DNA of 64,000 bases, taken from assembly GCF_001429245.1 (NCBI RefSeq), contig NZ_LMJE01000007.1, forward strand, positions 1,023,559-1,087,558, written 5' to 3'. Each line of letters starts with the position of its first letter. Position 1 is the first letter of the stretch. The notes beneath the pieces were generated by a model. The model searched no databases. It was not told the DNA's origin and saw only the letters and a list, made by a program, of their open reading frames with translations. This DNA comes from Rhizobium sp. Root274. Lineage in GTDB: Bacteria > Pseudomonadota > Alphaproteobacteria > Rhizobiales > Rhizobiaceae. Position numbers and translations under genes: made by a program. Shown here one piece after another: positions 17,916-26,848 of the stretch.

Positions 17916-18758
17916 ATGAAACTGATGCGCGTCGGCCCGCTTGGCCAGGAAAAGCCCGCCCTTCTCGACAAGGATGGCAATATCCGTGACCTTTCCGCCT
18001 ATGTCGCCGATATCGGCGGCGCCGCCATCTCGCCGGAAGGCCTGGCCAAGATTGCTGCAATCGATCCGTCTTCGCTGCCGGAACTTTCTGCCGACCGCAT
18101 CGGCGCCTGCGTTGCCGGCACCGGGAAATTCATCTGCATCGGCCTCAATTATTCGGACCACGCTGCCGAAACAGGTGCAGCCGTTCCGCCGGAACCGGTT
18201 ATCTTCATGAAGGCGACCTCGGCCATCTGCGGCCCGAACGATGACGTCCTGATCCCGCGCACCTCGGAAAAGACCGACTGGGAAGTTGAACTCGGCGTCG
18301 TCATCGGCAAGACTGCGAAATACGTCTCGGAAGCCGACGCCATGGACTATGTCGCCGGCTACTGCGTCTCCCACGACGTTTCCGAGCGCGCCTTCCAGAC
18401 CGAGCGCGCAGGCCAGTGGACCAAGGGCAAGTCCTGCGACACCTTCGGCCCGATCGGCCCTTGGCTGGTGACCAAGGACGAAATTGCAGACCCGCAGAAC
18501 CTCAAGATGTGGCTCTCGGTCAACGGCAAGATGATGCAGGACGGCTCGTCCAAGACCATGGTCTACGGCGTCGCCCACCTCGTCTCCTACCTCTCGCAGT
18601 TCATGAGCCTGCACCCCGGCGACGTCATCTCCACCGGCACCCCTCCGGGCGTTGGCCTGGGCATGAAGCCGCCGCAGTTCCTCAAGGCCGGCGACGTGGT
18701 GGAACTCGGCATCGAAGGGCTTGGCACGCAGAAGCAGAGGTTCAAGGCGGATGTCTGA
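17916..18758 (+). CDS. Fumarylacetoacetate hydrolase family protein (2,4-diketo-3-deoxy-L-fuconate hydrolase-like)
   Basis: A 280-residue FAH-fold enzyme. The small N-terminal domain (MKLMRVGPLGQEKPALLDKD) precedes the catalytic domain with FICIGLNYSDHAAETG, the metal ligands in DWEVELGVVIG (ExE) and the C-terminal PGDVISTGTPPGVGLGM. In the non-phosphorylative L-fucose route such a protein cleaves 2,4-diketo-3-deoxy-L-fuconate to pyruvate and lactate. The frame is open upstream, but ATG 17916 has AAAGGAAG before it and matches the family start. A terminator follows. Confidence 0.9.
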   Translation: MKLMRVGPLGQEKPALLDKDGNIRDLSAYVADIGGAAISPEGLAKIAAIDPSSLPELSADRIGACVAGTGKFICIGLNYSDHAAETGAAVPPEPVIFMKATSAICGPNDDVLIPRTSEKTDWEVELGVVIGKTAKYVSEADAMDYVAGYCVSHDVSERAFQTERAGQWTKGKSCDTFGPIGPWLVTKDEIADPQNLKMWLSVNGKMMQDGSSKTMVYGVAHLVSYLSQFMSLHPGDVISTGTPPGVGLGMKPPQFLKAGDVVELGIEGLGTQKQRFKADV

Positions 18759-18782
18759 GGGAAACCGATAGGACCGTTGTGG

Positions 18783-18805
18783 GACCCCGCCCATGTGGCG
18801 GGGTC
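18783..18805 (+). terminator. Rho-independent-type terminator after the FAH-family gene
   Basis: GACCCCGCC (18783-18791), loop CATGT, GGCGGGGTC (18797-18805), then TTGCATTT. A perfect 9-base GC-rich stem 24 bases after the stop. Confidence 0.75.
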
Positions 18806-18833
18806 TTGCATTTCAGGGCTGTGAGCGCCTGTC

Positions 18834-19472
18834 TTAACCTGACGGACCAAACCGTTCGGCATAAAGCCTTATCAGCATAACGAGCTCTTCCTCCAGCGCA
18901 TCCGAAGTGAGCAGCGGCGATCGCTCGATGAAGGCGCTCCTGACCACGCCGAGCACGGCCCGCACCAGCACGAAGATCTTCACGGGGTCGACGGGGATCG
19001 CTGGAACGCCGAAAATTGCGCCCTGCAAGCGCTCGACGAGGCCGCCAATTGCCTGCACCGGCAGGATCTGTTCCTCCGCCAGGCCTAGCCTGACATGCAC
19101 ATACATGATCACGCGACGGACTTCCCGCTTGTGTTCGAAGAGCCCGACCAGAGCCCGGACGGCCGAGCGCACCACATCGTTGCCGGGCTCCTCCAGCGCA
19201 GCCTCGATGGCTTTCGCCATGATCACCTCATCTTCAGTCAGCATGTTGCGCGCCATGGCAACGAGGATCGCCTCCTTGTTGGGGAAATACTCGTAGAGCG
19301 AACCAATGCTGATGCCGGCTCTGTCAGCGATGGCATTGGTCGTAAGACCGTCGAAACCGTCCTTCTCCAAAATCCGAGCAGCGGCCTCCAGGATCGTCTC
19401 GACCATACGCAAGGAACGCTCCTGGACGGGCTTTTTCCGCGTAAAAACAGAGGTTTTGACATCCTTCGCCAC
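18834..19472 (-). CDS. TetR family transcriptional regulator
   Basis: A 212-residue regulator. The helix-turn-helix domain is at about 20-65 (MVETILEAAARILEKDGFDG, TTNAIADRAGISIGSLYEYF, PNKEAILVAM). The C-terminal domain is of the TetR_C type seen in regulators of unrelated functions. It diverges from a secreted serine hydrolase gene with an 82-base gap and may control it. No ligand can be inferred. Confidence 0.9.
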   Translation of the reverse strand: MAKDVKTSVFTRKKPVQERSLRMVETILEAAARILEKDGFDGLTTNAIADRAGISIGSLYEYFPNKEAILVAMARNMLTEDEVIMAKAIEAALEEPGNDVVRSAVRALVGLFEHKREVRRVIMYVHVRLGLAEEQILPVQAIGGLVERLQGAIFGVPAIPVDPVKIFVLVRAVLGVVRSAFIERSPLLTSDALEEELVMLIRLYAERFGPSG

Positions 19473-19554
19473 AACACGACCTCGATCGGGAATCCGAGTT
19501 TCAGGCCACGAGCTTTACCCATAGTCTTGGCCGAATGGAACAATCAGGGACTGT

Positions 19555-20733
19555 ATGATGAGCAGGGAAATGACGGCCATGGTTCTGCGGACGGGGCATC
19601 TCGTGAGACTGGGCTTCATCGCATTCGGCATGTTTATCGCAAGTGCGGGCAGGACCTTTGCCGCCGATCCGTCCTGTGCGCCCCCGGCCGCAATGTCGGA
19701 TGGTCTGGCGGTCGGCAATGCCGAAGCCGAAGGGTTTGACGGCAGTGCGCTTTGCACCCTTCTGCAGAGAGTGACGATCGAACCCAACAATCTGCACAGC
19801 CTACTTGTCCTGCGACACGGAAAGCTCGTCGCAGAACTCTACAAGCCGGGCGTGGATCGCACCCTTTACAGTCTCTGGGGCACGCGACGACGCTTTGATG
19901 CAGAGACGCTGCACGACATGCGCTCGACGAGCAAAAGCATGGTCGGCCTTCTTTACGGGATTCTGCTCGCACGTGGCGAGGTTCCGCCACTCGAGACGTC
20001 TGTTGCCTCGCTCTATCCGGACGAGCAGATTTCCGAGGCGGACCAAAAACGCAAAATCCGGATCCGCGATCTCCTCACCATGTCCTTGGGCCTCGCGTGG
20101 GAGGAAGCTTCTCCGGTTCACCAGTTGGCGAGCATGAGCGACGAGCTCGGTCTGCTCTGGCGCGCGGAGCCCTTCCCTTATGTCTTCAGCTTTCCGGTGA
20201 CCGAGCCGCCGGGAACGGTCTTCACGTATAGCGGCGGCGCGACGGCCCTGCTGGCCGACATCATGACTCGACAGACGGGCAAGGACCTACGCGCGCTGGC
20301 GGGGGACCTGCTCTTCGAACCGCTCGGCATCACCGATTGGCAATGGTCAGCCACACTGAGAGGCCAGCCTTTCGCTGCCGCAGGCTTGCGTCTCAAACCG
20401 CGCGACCTGATGAAAATCGGCGTCATGCTCACCGATCGCGGCCGCTGGCAGGGGCACCAGATCGTCCCGGCAGCTTGGATCGCTGACGCGACCCGTTCCC
20501 AAATATCGGCTGTCCCTCGGGATGGTTATGGGTACCAGTTCTGGACACGGACCCTATCCTGGCACGGTAAAAGTCTGGAAGCTGCGGCCACCGTCGGCAA
20601 TGGCGGACAGTCCATGGTGATGGTCCCCGGCCTCGACCTCGTCGTCGTCACGACGGCGGGCAATTATGGCCAGATCGAAGGCCTGGACCTGGTGCGGGGT
20701 ATTGCTGAACAAGTGGCTGGGACGGTGCAATAG
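19555..20733 (+). CDS. Secreted serine hydrolase, beta-lactamase-like family
   Basis: A 392-residue protein with an N-terminal signal peptide or anchor (VRLGFIAFGMFIASAG, probable cut after TFA near residue 36). The SxxK nucleophile motif is S124-T-S-K127 (MRSTSKSMVGLLYG) and the YSG-type second motif occurs in FTYSGGATALL. Two Cys (41 and 67) in the mature N-terminus could form a disulphide. Probably a periplasmic esterase or peptidase; substrate unknown. It is not closely similar to the cytoplasmic hydrolase at 9932. Start at 19555 follows CAGGGA; ATG 19570 is possible. Confidence 0.85.
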   Translation: MMSREMTAMVLRTGHLVRLGFIAFGMFIASAGRTFAADPSCAPPAAMSDGLAVGNAEAEGFDGSALCTLLQRVTIEPNNLHSLLVLRHGKLVAELYKPGVDRTLYSLWGTRRRFDAETLHDMRSTSKSMVGLLYGILLARGEVPPLETSVASLYPDEQISEADQKRKIRIRDLLTMSLGLAWEEASPVHQLASMSDELGLLWRAEPFPYVFSFPVTEPPGTVFTYSGGATALLADIMTRQTGKDLRALAGDLLFEPLGITDWQWSATLRGQPFAAAGLRLKPRDLMKIGVMLTDRGRWQGHQIVPAAWIADATRSQISAVPRDGYGYQFWTRTLSWHGKSLEAAATVGNGGQSMVMVPGLDLVVVTTAGNYGQIEGLDLVRGIAEQVAGTVQ

Positions 20734-20772
20734 CGCCGGCTGGCCGCCCGTCACGCAGATGATTTACACAAA

Positions 20773-20798
20773 AAAGCCGGGCGTCACCACCCGGCTTT
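20773..20798 (-). terminator. Terminator of the pntAB operon
   Basis: AAAGCCGGG (20773-20781) and CCCGGCTTT (20790-20798) form a perfect 9-base stem. Read on the minus strand it is followed by TTTTTGTG, 23 bases after the pntB stop. The plus-strand serine hydrolase ends on the other side and may share it. Confidence 0.8.
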
Positions 20799-20820
20799 CC
20801 ATCTTGAAAACCCAGTCCGC

Positions 20821-22320
20821 TTACTTGATCAGCGGCAGGATGCTGTCGATCGACTTCTTTGCATCCCCATAGAACATCCGCGTATTCTCCTTGTAGAACA
20901 GCGGGTTCTCGATGCCGGAATAGCCGGTGCCTTGGCCGCGCTTGGACACGAAGACCTGCTTGGCCTTCCACACTTCCAGAACCGGCATGCCGGCGATCGG
21001 CGAATTGGGGTCTTCCTGGGCGGCCGGGTTGACGATGTCGTTCGAGCCGATGACGATCGCCACATCCGTTTCGGGGAAGTCCTCGTTGATCTCGTCCATT
21101 TCCAGAACGATGTCGTACGGCACCTTCGCTTCTGCAAGAAGAACGTTCATGTGGCCCGGCAGGCGGCCGGCGACCGGGTGGATCGCGAAGCGCACGGTCT
21201 TGCCGGCAGCGCGCAGCTTGCGGGTCAGTTCCGAGACCGACTGCTGCGCCTGGGCGACCGCCATGCCGTAGCCCGGGATGATGATGACCGAGTCGGCATC
21301 GTTGAGCGCATTGGCGACACCTTCGCCATCGATCGCGATCTGCTCGCCGGTCACTTCCATCTGCGGTCCCGTCGTGCCGCCGAAGCCGCCGAGGATGACC
21401 GAGATGAAGCTGCGGTTCATCGCCTTGCACATGATGTAGGAGAGGATCGCACCTGAAGAACCGACCAGGGCGCCGACGACGATCAGAAGATCGTTCGACA
21501 GCGAGAAGCCGATGGCTGCGGCCGCCCAACCGGAATAGCTGTTGAGCATGGACACGACCACCGGCATATCTGCGCCGCCGATGCCCATGATCAGGTGATA
21601 GCCAATGAAGAGCGCGAGCAGCGTCATCAGGATCAGCGTCCAGCTGCCGGCACCCTGGAAGTAGAGGACCAGCAGGATCAGTGAACCGATGGCGGCAGCG
21701 GCATTGAGCAGGTGCCCGCCAGGCAGCTTCTTCGCCTTGCCGTCGACTTTGCCGGCAAGCTTGCCATAGGCAACGACCGATCCGGTAAAGGTGACGGCAC
21801 CGATGAAGACGCCGAGGAACACTTCAATCTTGAGAATGGCGACTTCGACTGCGGTCTTTTCGGCGATCTTGAGTGCAAAACCTGAGAACTCACCGAACAG
21901 CGAAGCCTGACCGGATTGAAGCGCGCACGCAACGGCGCTCAAAGGCCCGCAGGTGGCGAGGCCCGCATTGGACAGCGTGCTCGCGATGCGCCACATCTCG
22001 ATTTCGGCATTGAAGCCGATGAAGACAGCGGCAAGACCGACCAGAGAATGCATGGCCGCAACAAGTTGCGGCATCTCGGTCATCTGGACCCGCTGGGCAA
22101 CCACCCAACCGATCGCGCCGCCAATGGCGATCATCACGACCGAGACGAACCAGTTGCCCGCACCCGGGCCATAAAGCGTGGCGGCAACAGCAAGCGCCAT
22201 GCCAACGATGCCATACCAGACAGCGCGCTTGGCGCTTTCCTGGCCGGAGAGCCCGCCGAGAGAGAGAATGAAGAGAACGGCGGCGACGACATAGGCCGCT
22301 GTGGTGAATCCGTATTCCAT
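20821..22320 (-). CDS. pntB: NAD(P) transhydrogenase subunit beta
   Basis: A 499-residue inner-membrane subunit of the proton-translocating transhydrogenase that makes NADPH from NADH. The N-terminal half has about nine hydrophobic helices ([20 protein letters not shown] onward). The C-terminal NADP-binding domain III is clear: [48 protein letters not shown] and [18 protein letters not shown]. It lies 21 bases after pntA on the same strand and ends at a terminator. Confidence 0.97.
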   Translation of the reverse strand: MEYGFTTAAYVVAAVLFILSLGGLSGQESAKRAVWYGIVGMALAVAATLYGPGAGNWFVSVVMIAIGGAIGWVVAQRVQMTEMPQLVAAMHSLVGLAAVFIGFNAEIEMWRIASTLSNAGLATCGPLSAVACALQSGQASLFGEFSGFALKIAEKTAVEVAILKIEVFLGVFIGAVTFTGSVVAYGKLAGKVDGKAKKLPGGHLLNAAAAIGSLILLVLYFQGAGSWTLILMTLLALFIGYHLIMGIGGADMPVVVSMLNSYSGWAAAAIGFSLSNDLLIVVGALVGSSGAILSYIMCKAMNRSFISVILGGFGGTTGPQMEVTGEQIAIDGEGVANALNDADSVIIIPGYGMAVAQAQQSVSELTRKLRAAGKTVRFAIHPVAGRLPGHMNVLLAEAKVPYDIVLEMDEINEDFPETDVAIVIGSNDIVNPAAQEDPNSPIAGMPVLEVWKAKQVFVSKRGQGTGYSGIENPLFYKENTRMFYGDAKKSIDSILPLIK

Positions 22321-22341
22321 GTGTGTGTGCCCTCCCCTAAC

Positions 22342-23919
22342 TCAAGACTTCTGGAACATGGCGAGCATGCGCCGTGTCACCATGAAGCCGCCGAAGATGT
22401 TGATGCCGGCCATCAGCACCGAGAGCGCGGCAAGGATGATCACCAGGAAGTTGCCCGAACCGATCTGCATCAGGGCGCCCAGAATGATGATCGAGGAGAT
22501 GGCATTGGTGATCGCCATCAGCGGAGTGTGCAGCGAGTGGCTGACATTCCAGATGACCTGAAAGCCGACAAAGCAGGACAGCACGAAGACGATGAAATGG
22601 CTCATGAAGCTCGCCGGCGCGTAGAGACCGGCGAGCAGGATCAGCGCACCGCCACCGGCAAGCATCGCCACCTGGTTGCGGGTCTGCGTCTTGAAGGCTG
22701 CGATTTCCTGCGCCCGCTTCTCTTCCGCCGTCAGCTCCTTCACCTTTTCCTTCGGCTTGGCAGCCGCGATCGCCTGGATCTTCGGTGGCGGTGGTGGATA
22801 GGTGATCTCGCCGTCCTTGGTGACAGTGGCACCGCGGATAACATCGTCTTCCATATTGTGCACGACGACCCCGTCTTTGGCCGGCGTCAGATCCGTCATC
22901 ATGTGGCGGATGTTCGTGGCATAGAGCGTCGAGGACTGGGCGGCCATGCGGCTCGGGAAATCTGTGTAGCCAACAATGGTGACGCCGTTTTCCGACACGA
23001 TCTTCTGGTCGGGAACGGTGAGGTCGCAATTGCCGCCACGCTCGGCTGCGAGATCGACGACGACAGAACCGGGCTTCATCGCAGCCACCATATCGGCGAG
23101 CCAAAGCTTCGGCGCGTCACGACCGGGGATCAGCGCCGTGGTGATGACGATGTCGATCTCGGGCGCCAGTTCGCGGAACTTGGCGAGCTGCTTTTCGCGG
23201 AATTCCGGCGAAGACGGGGCCGCATACCCACCCGTCGCAGCCCCGTCCTGCGTGGCTTCGAATTCGAGATAGACGAACTGCGCGCCCATGCTCTCGATCT
23301 GCTCGGCAACTTCGGGCCGCACGTCGAAGGCATAGGTAATGGCGCCGAGCGAAGTCGCCGTACCGATGGCGGCAAGCCCCGCAACGCCGGCGCCGATGAC
23401 CAGAACCTTGGCCGGCGGAACCTTGCCGGCGGCCGTCACCTGGCCGGTGAAGAAGCGGCCGAAATTGTTGCCGGCCTCGATGACGGCGCGGTAGCCGGCA
23501 ATGTTGGCCATGGAAGACAGCGCATCCATCTTCTGGGCACGGCTGATGCGCGGCACCATGTCCATGGCGACAACGGTCGCGCCCTTGTCTTTGGCCTGTT
23601 CGAGCAGGGCCGAATTCTGCGCCGGATAGAAGAAGGAGATCAGCGTTTTGCCGGGAGACAGGCGGTCCACCTCGAGCGCCTCGGGCGGGCGCACCTTGGC
23701 GATGATGTCGGCCGTCTCGTAAAGGGCCGCGGCCGTCTCGACAACCGTCACGCCGGCAGAGCGATAGGCATCGTCCGAAAGTCCGGCCCCTTTGCCGGCG
23801 CCCGCCTCTATGACGCATTCATAACCGAGCTTCTGCAGCTGAATGGCACTGTCCGGCGTCATGCCGACGCGCGCTTCACCTGCATAAATCTCTTTAGGCG
23901 ATCCGATCTTCAATCCCAT
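22342..23919 (-). CDS. pntA: NAD(P) transhydrogenase subunit alpha (undivided)
   Basis: A 525-residue subunit carrying the NAD-binding domain I ([20 protein letters not shown]; nucleotide-binding [30 protein letters not shown]) and, after a charged linker ([14 protein letters not shown], about 385-400), the four-helix membrane part. In many alphaproteobacteria these parts are separate genes (pntAA and pntAB); here they are one chain, as in enterobacteria. First gene of the pntA-pntB operon. The 252-base gap upstream holds no recognisable pnt promoter. Confidence 0.96.
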   Translation of the reverse strand: MGLKIGSPKEIYAGEARVGMTPDSAIQLQKLGYECVIEAGAGKGAGLSDDAYRSAGVTVVETAAALYETADIIAKVRPPEALEVDRLSPGKTLISFFYPAQNSALLEQAKDKGATVVAMDMVPRISRAQKMDALSSMANIAGYRAVIEAGNNFGRFFTGQVTAAGKVPPAKVLVIGAGVAGLAAIGTATSLGAITYAFDVRPEVAEQIESMGAQFVYLEFEATQDGAATGGYAAPSSPEFREKQLAKFRELAPEIDIVITTALIPGRDAPKLWLADMVAAMKPGSVVVDLAAERGGNCDLTVPDQKIVSENGVTIVGYTDFPSRMAAQSSTLYATNIRHMMTDLTPAKDGVVVHNMEDDVIRGATVTKDGEITYPPPPPKIQAIAAAKPKEKVKELTAEEKRAQEIAAFKTQTRNQVAMLAGGGALILLAGLYAPASFMSHFIVFVLSCFVGFQVIWNVSHSLHTPLMAITNAISSIIILGALMQIGSGNFLVIILAALSVLMAGINIFGGFMVTRRMLAMFQKS

Positions 23920-24115
23920 CTCCCTCGATCCTCACTCCAAGACATTCAGTCCCGCGACCGAAGTGGCAGGACTCTCCATTGGGGACACGAGCAGAAGGAG
24001 GCGCGACTGTCCAGTCCGCTTTCTATGCGAAGTGTCCCATTCTACTGCCGCGAAAGAACTTAAAACGATTTTTGCTGCACTGCATCCAGCCGCAGAGGCA
24101 TCAAGATCCCAGCGT

Positions 24116-24141
24116 GGAACAATTACCGCAGGTCACCTGTT
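24116..24141 (+). promoter_or_regulatory. EcfG-type (general stress) promoter for the first DUF1328 gene
   Basis: GGAAC at 24116-24120 and tGTT at 24138-24141 with a 17-base spacer, which fits the GGAAC-N18/19-TT pattern of RpoE2/EcfG promoters. It lies about 30 bases upstream of the start of a DUF1328 gene whose sister at 26589 has a perfect EcfG promoter. Confidence 0.68.
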
Positions 24142-24171
24142 TCTCCGACGGAACAACATATGGAGAACCTC

Positions 24172-24336
24172 ATGCTGCACTGGATCCTGATTTTCTTGCT
24201 GATCGCCGCTGTCGCCAGTCTTCTCGGCTTTCGTGGCGTCGCAGGCGCCTCGGCGGGCATTGCGAAGATCCTCATCTTCGTCGTGCTGGTGATCATCATC
24301 ATCGCCTTGTTCACCGGCGTGATTGTCGTCGCCTGA
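24172..24336 (+). CDS. Small membrane protein, DUF1328 (YtjA) family, copy 1
   Basis: A 54-residue protein with two hydrophobic helices around the family core [16 protein letters not shown]. Start MLHWILIFLL; TGGAGAAC precedes ATG 24172. DUF1328 proteins are short inner-membrane proteins, often stress-induced, with no known biochemical role. A likely EcfG promoter lies upstream and a terminator downstream, so it is a one-gene unit. A sister copy is at 26589. Confidence 0.9.
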   Translation: MLHWILIFLLIAAVASLLGFRGVAGASAGIAKILIFVVLVIIIIALFTGVIVVA

Positions 24337-24360
24337 CAACGCAGCAAGCAGGCAGAAAGC

Positions 24361-24392
24361 AAATGGGCTCGCACTGTGATGCGGGCCCATTT
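24361..24392 (+). terminator. Terminator after the first DUF1328 gene
   Basis: AAATGGGCTCGCA (24361-24373), loop CTGTGA, TGCGGGCCCATTT (24380-24392): a 13-base stem with one G-T pair, ending in TTTTCG. It lies between convergent genes and may serve both. Confidence 0.8.
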
Positions 24393-24409
24393 TCGTCGTG
24401 GGTAAGCCT

Positions 24410-25165
24410 TCAGATGAAAGGACGGATCCGGGTCTCGCCCGGGCTCCAGCCAGCGATTGCACGCAACCCTTCGGGGTCCACCACCTCACAGCCTCGGTCC
24501 CGCCACCGAATGAGTTCGCGATCCGCGAGCTTCTTCAACGTCTTATTGGTGTGAACGATGGATAGGCCGAGCGTATCGGCGAAATGCATCTGGGTAACCG
24601 GAATGTGGCGGCGGTTGTCGTCGAGCAGTCCTGCGAGAACGCCCCGGTCAAAGAGAAACGCCAGCAGATAGGACGCCCTCTCAAGTGCCGAGCGTCTCCC
24701 GATGCTGAGCAGATGCTCGTCGAGGATCACCTCTTCCCGGGCCGCAAGCCATGTGAGGTCGAAGCCCAGTCCGGCATGACGTTCAAAGAGAGAAAACAGC
24801 CGGCTGCGCTCGAACACGCAGAGCGTCATTGGTGTGAGCGCCTCGACCGAATGCTGCATCTCGGCCATGACCGCACCCTGCAACCCGACCATGTCGCCTG
24901 GCACCACGTAGTTCAGGATCTGCCTGCGCCCGTCTTCCAGAATCTTGTAGCGGAAGCCCCAGCCGGCCAGCACCGTATACAGATGAGCGCTGCGAGCTCC
25001 CTCGACCAGCACCGTGGTGCCGGGATCCGCCTGAAGCTCCCCCCGCTTGAACTGTGCAACGAATTCCAGTTCTTCATTGGTGAAGGGACGAAACTGGGCC
25101 ATGCTGCGCAAGGGGCACTCATAACAACTGACACGAACCGGATTCTGGCGCGGTTCCGATACCAT
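24410..25165 (-). CDS. Crp/Fnr family transcriptional regulator
   Basis: A 251-residue regulator: a cyclic-nucleotide-binding-type beta-roll (about 20-130, with GTTVLVEGARSAHLYTVLAG and ILNYVVPGDMVGLQGA) and a C-terminal winged helix (VTQMHFADTLGLSIVHTNKT). Only two Cys are present at the N-terminus (CYECPL), so a full Fnr iron-sulphur cluster is unlikely. ATG 25165 is used; an in-frame ATG lies at 25177. It sits at the edge of the general stress island next to a receiver-domain gene transcribed divergently. Confidence 0.88.
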   Translation of the reverse strand: MVSEPRQNPVRVSCYECPLRSMAQFRPFTNEELEFVAQFKRGELQADPGTTVLVEGARSAHLYTVLAGWGFRYKILEDGRRQILNYVVPGDMVGLQGAVMAEMQHSVEALTPMTLCVFERSRLFSLFERHAGLGFDLTWLAAREEVILDEHLLSIGRRSALERASYLLAFLFDRGVLAGLLDDNRRHIPVTQMHFADTLGLSIVHTNKTLKKLADRELIRWRDRGCEVVDPEGLRAIAGWSPGETRIRPFI

Positions 25166-25201
25166 ATGGGACCTCAAGTTATGGCCGCCTTGTTCCCTTT
25201 T

Positions 25202-25226
25202 GGAACTCTGATGACCGACATGTCTT
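25202..25226 (+). promoter_or_regulatory. Possible EcfG-type promoter for the receiver-domain gene
   Basis: GGAAC at 25202-25206 followed after 18 bases by TT at 25225-25226. The -10 is tcTT rather than cGTT, so this is a weak match. It lies about 58 bases before the receiver-domain gene. Confidence 0.4.
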
Positions 25227-25283
25227 ATTTAAATGACGTGCAGACCGACGCAGACCATAAAGCGGTCCACAAAAGGAATGGTC

Positions 25284-25679
25284 ATGCCCGCATCACCTCT
25301 CCGCATTCTGATCGCGGAAAACCAGTACCTCATCGCCATGGAAGTGGAGCGCATGCTCTGCGAGATGATCGCCTGTGAAGTGACGATCTCACCGCTTCCC
25401 CGCTGGGAGCAGGAACTTTCTTCCACCCCGTTCGACGTTGTTATTCTTGATGCCGCCGGCAGCGATGAAATCAATCTGTCGCGAGCTGAACTCATCCGGG
25501 CAACAGGCGCAGAACCCGTCTTCTTGTCGTCATACGGAGATTTCCACGAGCAAAGCGCCAGTGGCTCCTCCTATCCGATCGTCCCAAAACCGCCACTGCC
25601 TGAGCCGCTGGCCGCCGCTGTCGAGCTGGCAGCCAGCCGTAGAGGCTCAGACGGCAAAGGCCTTCTTGATAACCGCTGA
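25284..25679 (+). CDS. Stand-alone receiver-domain protein (single-domain response regulator, partly degenerate)
   Basis: A 131-residue protein made of one receiver-like domain. It starts LRILIAENQYLIAMEVERML; the probable phosphoacceptor is Asp56 in VVILDAAG and the conserved Lys is Lys102 in VPKPP. The usual acidic pair after the first strand is replaced by Glu-Asn, so phosphorylation may be weak or absent. Start chosen at ATG 25284, seven bases after AAAGGA. Its last 33 bases overlap the 3' end of the convergent ecfG gene. Confidence 0.8.
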   Translation: MPASPLRILIAENQYLIAMEVERMLCEMIACEVTISPLPRWEQELSSTPFDVVILDAAGSDEINLSRAELIRATGAEPVFLSSYGDFHEQSASGSSYPIVPKPPLPEPLAAAVELAASRRGSDGKGLLDNR

Positions 25680-26213
25680 ACTGTTCGCATCCGGCCCATA
25701 GTCACCCTCGCCGCTCACGCCCAGGATCTCCTGAAGCTTGTTGCGGGCGCGGTTGATACGGCTCTTGATGGTGCCGACAGCACAGCCGCAGATCTCGGCC
25801 GCTTCTTCATAGGCGAAACCCGAGGCCCCGACCAGAATGATGGCTTCGCGCTGGTCGCTCGGCAACTGGTCAAGAGCACGCTTGAAATCCTGCAGGTCAA
25901 GCGAGCCATACTGCTGGGGATGCGTCGAAAGCTGCGACGTGAAGATGCCATCCGTATCGGACACTTCGCGGCCACGCTTACGCATTTGCGAATAGAACTC
26001 GTTACGAAGAATGGTGAACAGCCAGGCCTTCATGTTGGTGCCCGGCTCGAAATGGTCCTGCTTTGCCCAGGCTTTCATGATGGTATCCTGAACCAGGTCA
26101 TCGGCCACGTGGTGGCGCCCGGTCAAAGATACCGCAAAGGCTCGCAGGTTCGGCAGCGCCGCCAGAAGGTCGCGCTTGAACGAGTGGTCGGTCGACTTGG
26201 CGTCAACGGTCAT
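25647..26213 (-). CDS. ecfG: ECF sigma factor EcfG (general stress sigma factor, RpoE2-like)
   Basis: A 188-residue group-4 sigma factor. Region 2 is DDLVQDTIMKAWAKQDHFEP with NMKAWLFTILRNEFYSQMRK; region 4 is LPSDQREAIILVGASGFAYE, EAAEICGCAVGTIKSRINRA. In alphaproteobacteria EcfG directs general stress transcription and is held by NepR until PhyR binds NepR. The start overlaps the nepR stop (ATGA), a coupling typical for this pair. At least seven matching promoters lie within 6 kb, including one in front of nepR-ecfG itself, so it is autoregulated. Confidence 0.95.
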   Translation of the reverse strand: MTVDAKSTDHSFKRDLLAALPNLRAFAVSLTGRHHVADDLVQDTIMKAWAKQDHFEPGTNMKAWLFTILRNEFYSQMRKRGREVSDTDGIFTSQLSTHPQQYGSLDLQDFKRALDQLPSDQREAIILVGASGFAYEEAAEICGCAVGTIKSRINRARNKLQEILGVSGEGDYGPDANSSAVIKKAFAV

Positions 26214-26419
26214 CGAGCGACTTCCCTGTTTTGGATGCCTTCCTCTGCACGGCGCTCTGCCATGTCCAGACGTTCAAGAAGTTCGAGGAACCGTTGCGGG
26301 ATCCCCTCTTCCTGGACCGACTGGTAGAATTCGCGCAACTGGGCCGACACGCCGGGATGAAAGGCAGCCATTCCAGGCAGCCCTTCCGACACTGTCACTT
26401 TCTTGGAGTTATCTGTCAT
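26210..26419 (-). CDS. nepR: Anti-sigma factor NepR (copy 1, with ecfG)
   Basis: A 69-residue anti-sigma factor. The NepR core is recognisable as [20 protein letters not shown] followed by FLELLERLD. It should bind EcfG and block it until PhyR, mimicking the sigma factor, takes NepR away. ATG 26419 is chosen over 26428. Overlaps ecfG by 4 bases and has an EcfG-type promoter at 26454-26478. Confidence 0.88.
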   Translation of the reverse strand: MTDNSKKVTVSEGLPGMAAFHPGVSAQLREFYQSVQEEGIPQRFLELLERLDMAERRAEEGIQNREVAR

Positions 26420-26453
26420 GTGGTCCAACGGGTTTGAGCGATTGTCGGCAGAG

Positions 26454-26478
26454 AACGCGTATTGCGCAACAATGTTCC
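26454..26478 (-). promoter_or_regulatory. EcfG-type promoter of nepR-ecfG (autoregulatory)
   Basis: On the minus strand GGAAC (26478-26474), 16-base spacer, CGTT (26457-26454). Exact match to the EcfG consensus, 35 bases upstream of the nepR ATG. Confidence 0.87.
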
Positions 26479-26534
26479 GACAAAAATCAATTATTTCGCC
26501 GACCCTCGCAAATGTGAACGAATGCGAGCGAGAT

Positions 26535-26559
26535 GGAACAAAGGTCGAGTGGGAACGTT
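26535..26559 (+). promoter_or_regulatory. EcfG-type promoter of the second DUF1328 gene
   Basis: GGAAC (26535-26539), 16-base spacer, CGTT (26556-26559). Exact match to the consensus, 30 bases before the start codon. Confidence 0.88.
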
Positions 26560-26588
26560 GTGCCGACGTCGCAACAGGAGAAACCCCT

Positions 26589-26753
26589 ATGCTCTACTAC
26601 GCTCTTGTCTTTCTCGTCGTCGCCCTGATCGCAGGCGTACTTGGATTTGGTGGTATTGCTGGCGCATCCGCCGGTATTGCCAAGATCCTCTTCGCAATCT
26701 TTATCATTCTCTTCCTCGTTTCGCTTGCAATGCGTCTGTTTCGGCAGGCCTGA
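26589..26753 (+). CDS. Small membrane protein, DUF1328 (YtjA) family, copy 2
   Basis: A 54-residue, two-helix protein ([20 protein letters not shown], then [17 protein letters not shown]) with the same core as copy 1 at 24172. ATG 26589 follows ACAGGAG. A longer frame starts upstream, but it would run through the EcfG promoter. Divergent from nepR-ecfG; a shared terminator follows. Confidence 0.92.
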   Translation: MLYYALVFLVVALIAGVLGFGGIAGASAGIAKILFAIFIILFLVSLAMRLFRQA

Positions 26754-26772
26754 CCGCAGGACATGAGGGAAA

Positions 26773-26806
26773 AGAGGAGGCCGCTGCCCAAGGCACGGCC
26801 TCCTCT
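26773..26806. terminator. Bidirectional terminator between convergent stress genes
   Basis: AGAGGAGGCCG (26773-26783) and CGGCCTCCTCT (26796-26806) form an 11-base perfect stem with a 12-base loop. TTCGCTTTT follows on the plus strand and TTTTCCCTC on the minus strand, so it can stop both the DUF1328 gene and the gene ending at 26849. Confidence 0.83.
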
Positions 26807-26848
26807 TTCGCTTTTCGGTGCAAGAAAAATGTGAGGTGGGCTTCCAGC

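Noticed and set aside
21916-24063. 715-codon open frame antisense to pntA and pntB
   Set aside because: It is a shadow frame: low complexity Arg/Asp/Gly/His-rich sequence, no domain, and full overlap with two unmistakable transhydrogenase genes.
24410-25165. Fnr-type oxygen sensor
   Set aside because: Only two Cys are found near the N-terminus and the usual four-Cys pattern is absent, so only the broad Crp/Fnr family call is supported.
25192-25206. Inverted repeat GTTCC-N5-GGAAC as a second EcfG promoter for the Crp-type gene
   Set aside because: No AA at the required 18-19 base distance on the minus strand; only the plus-strand reading has even a weak -10.
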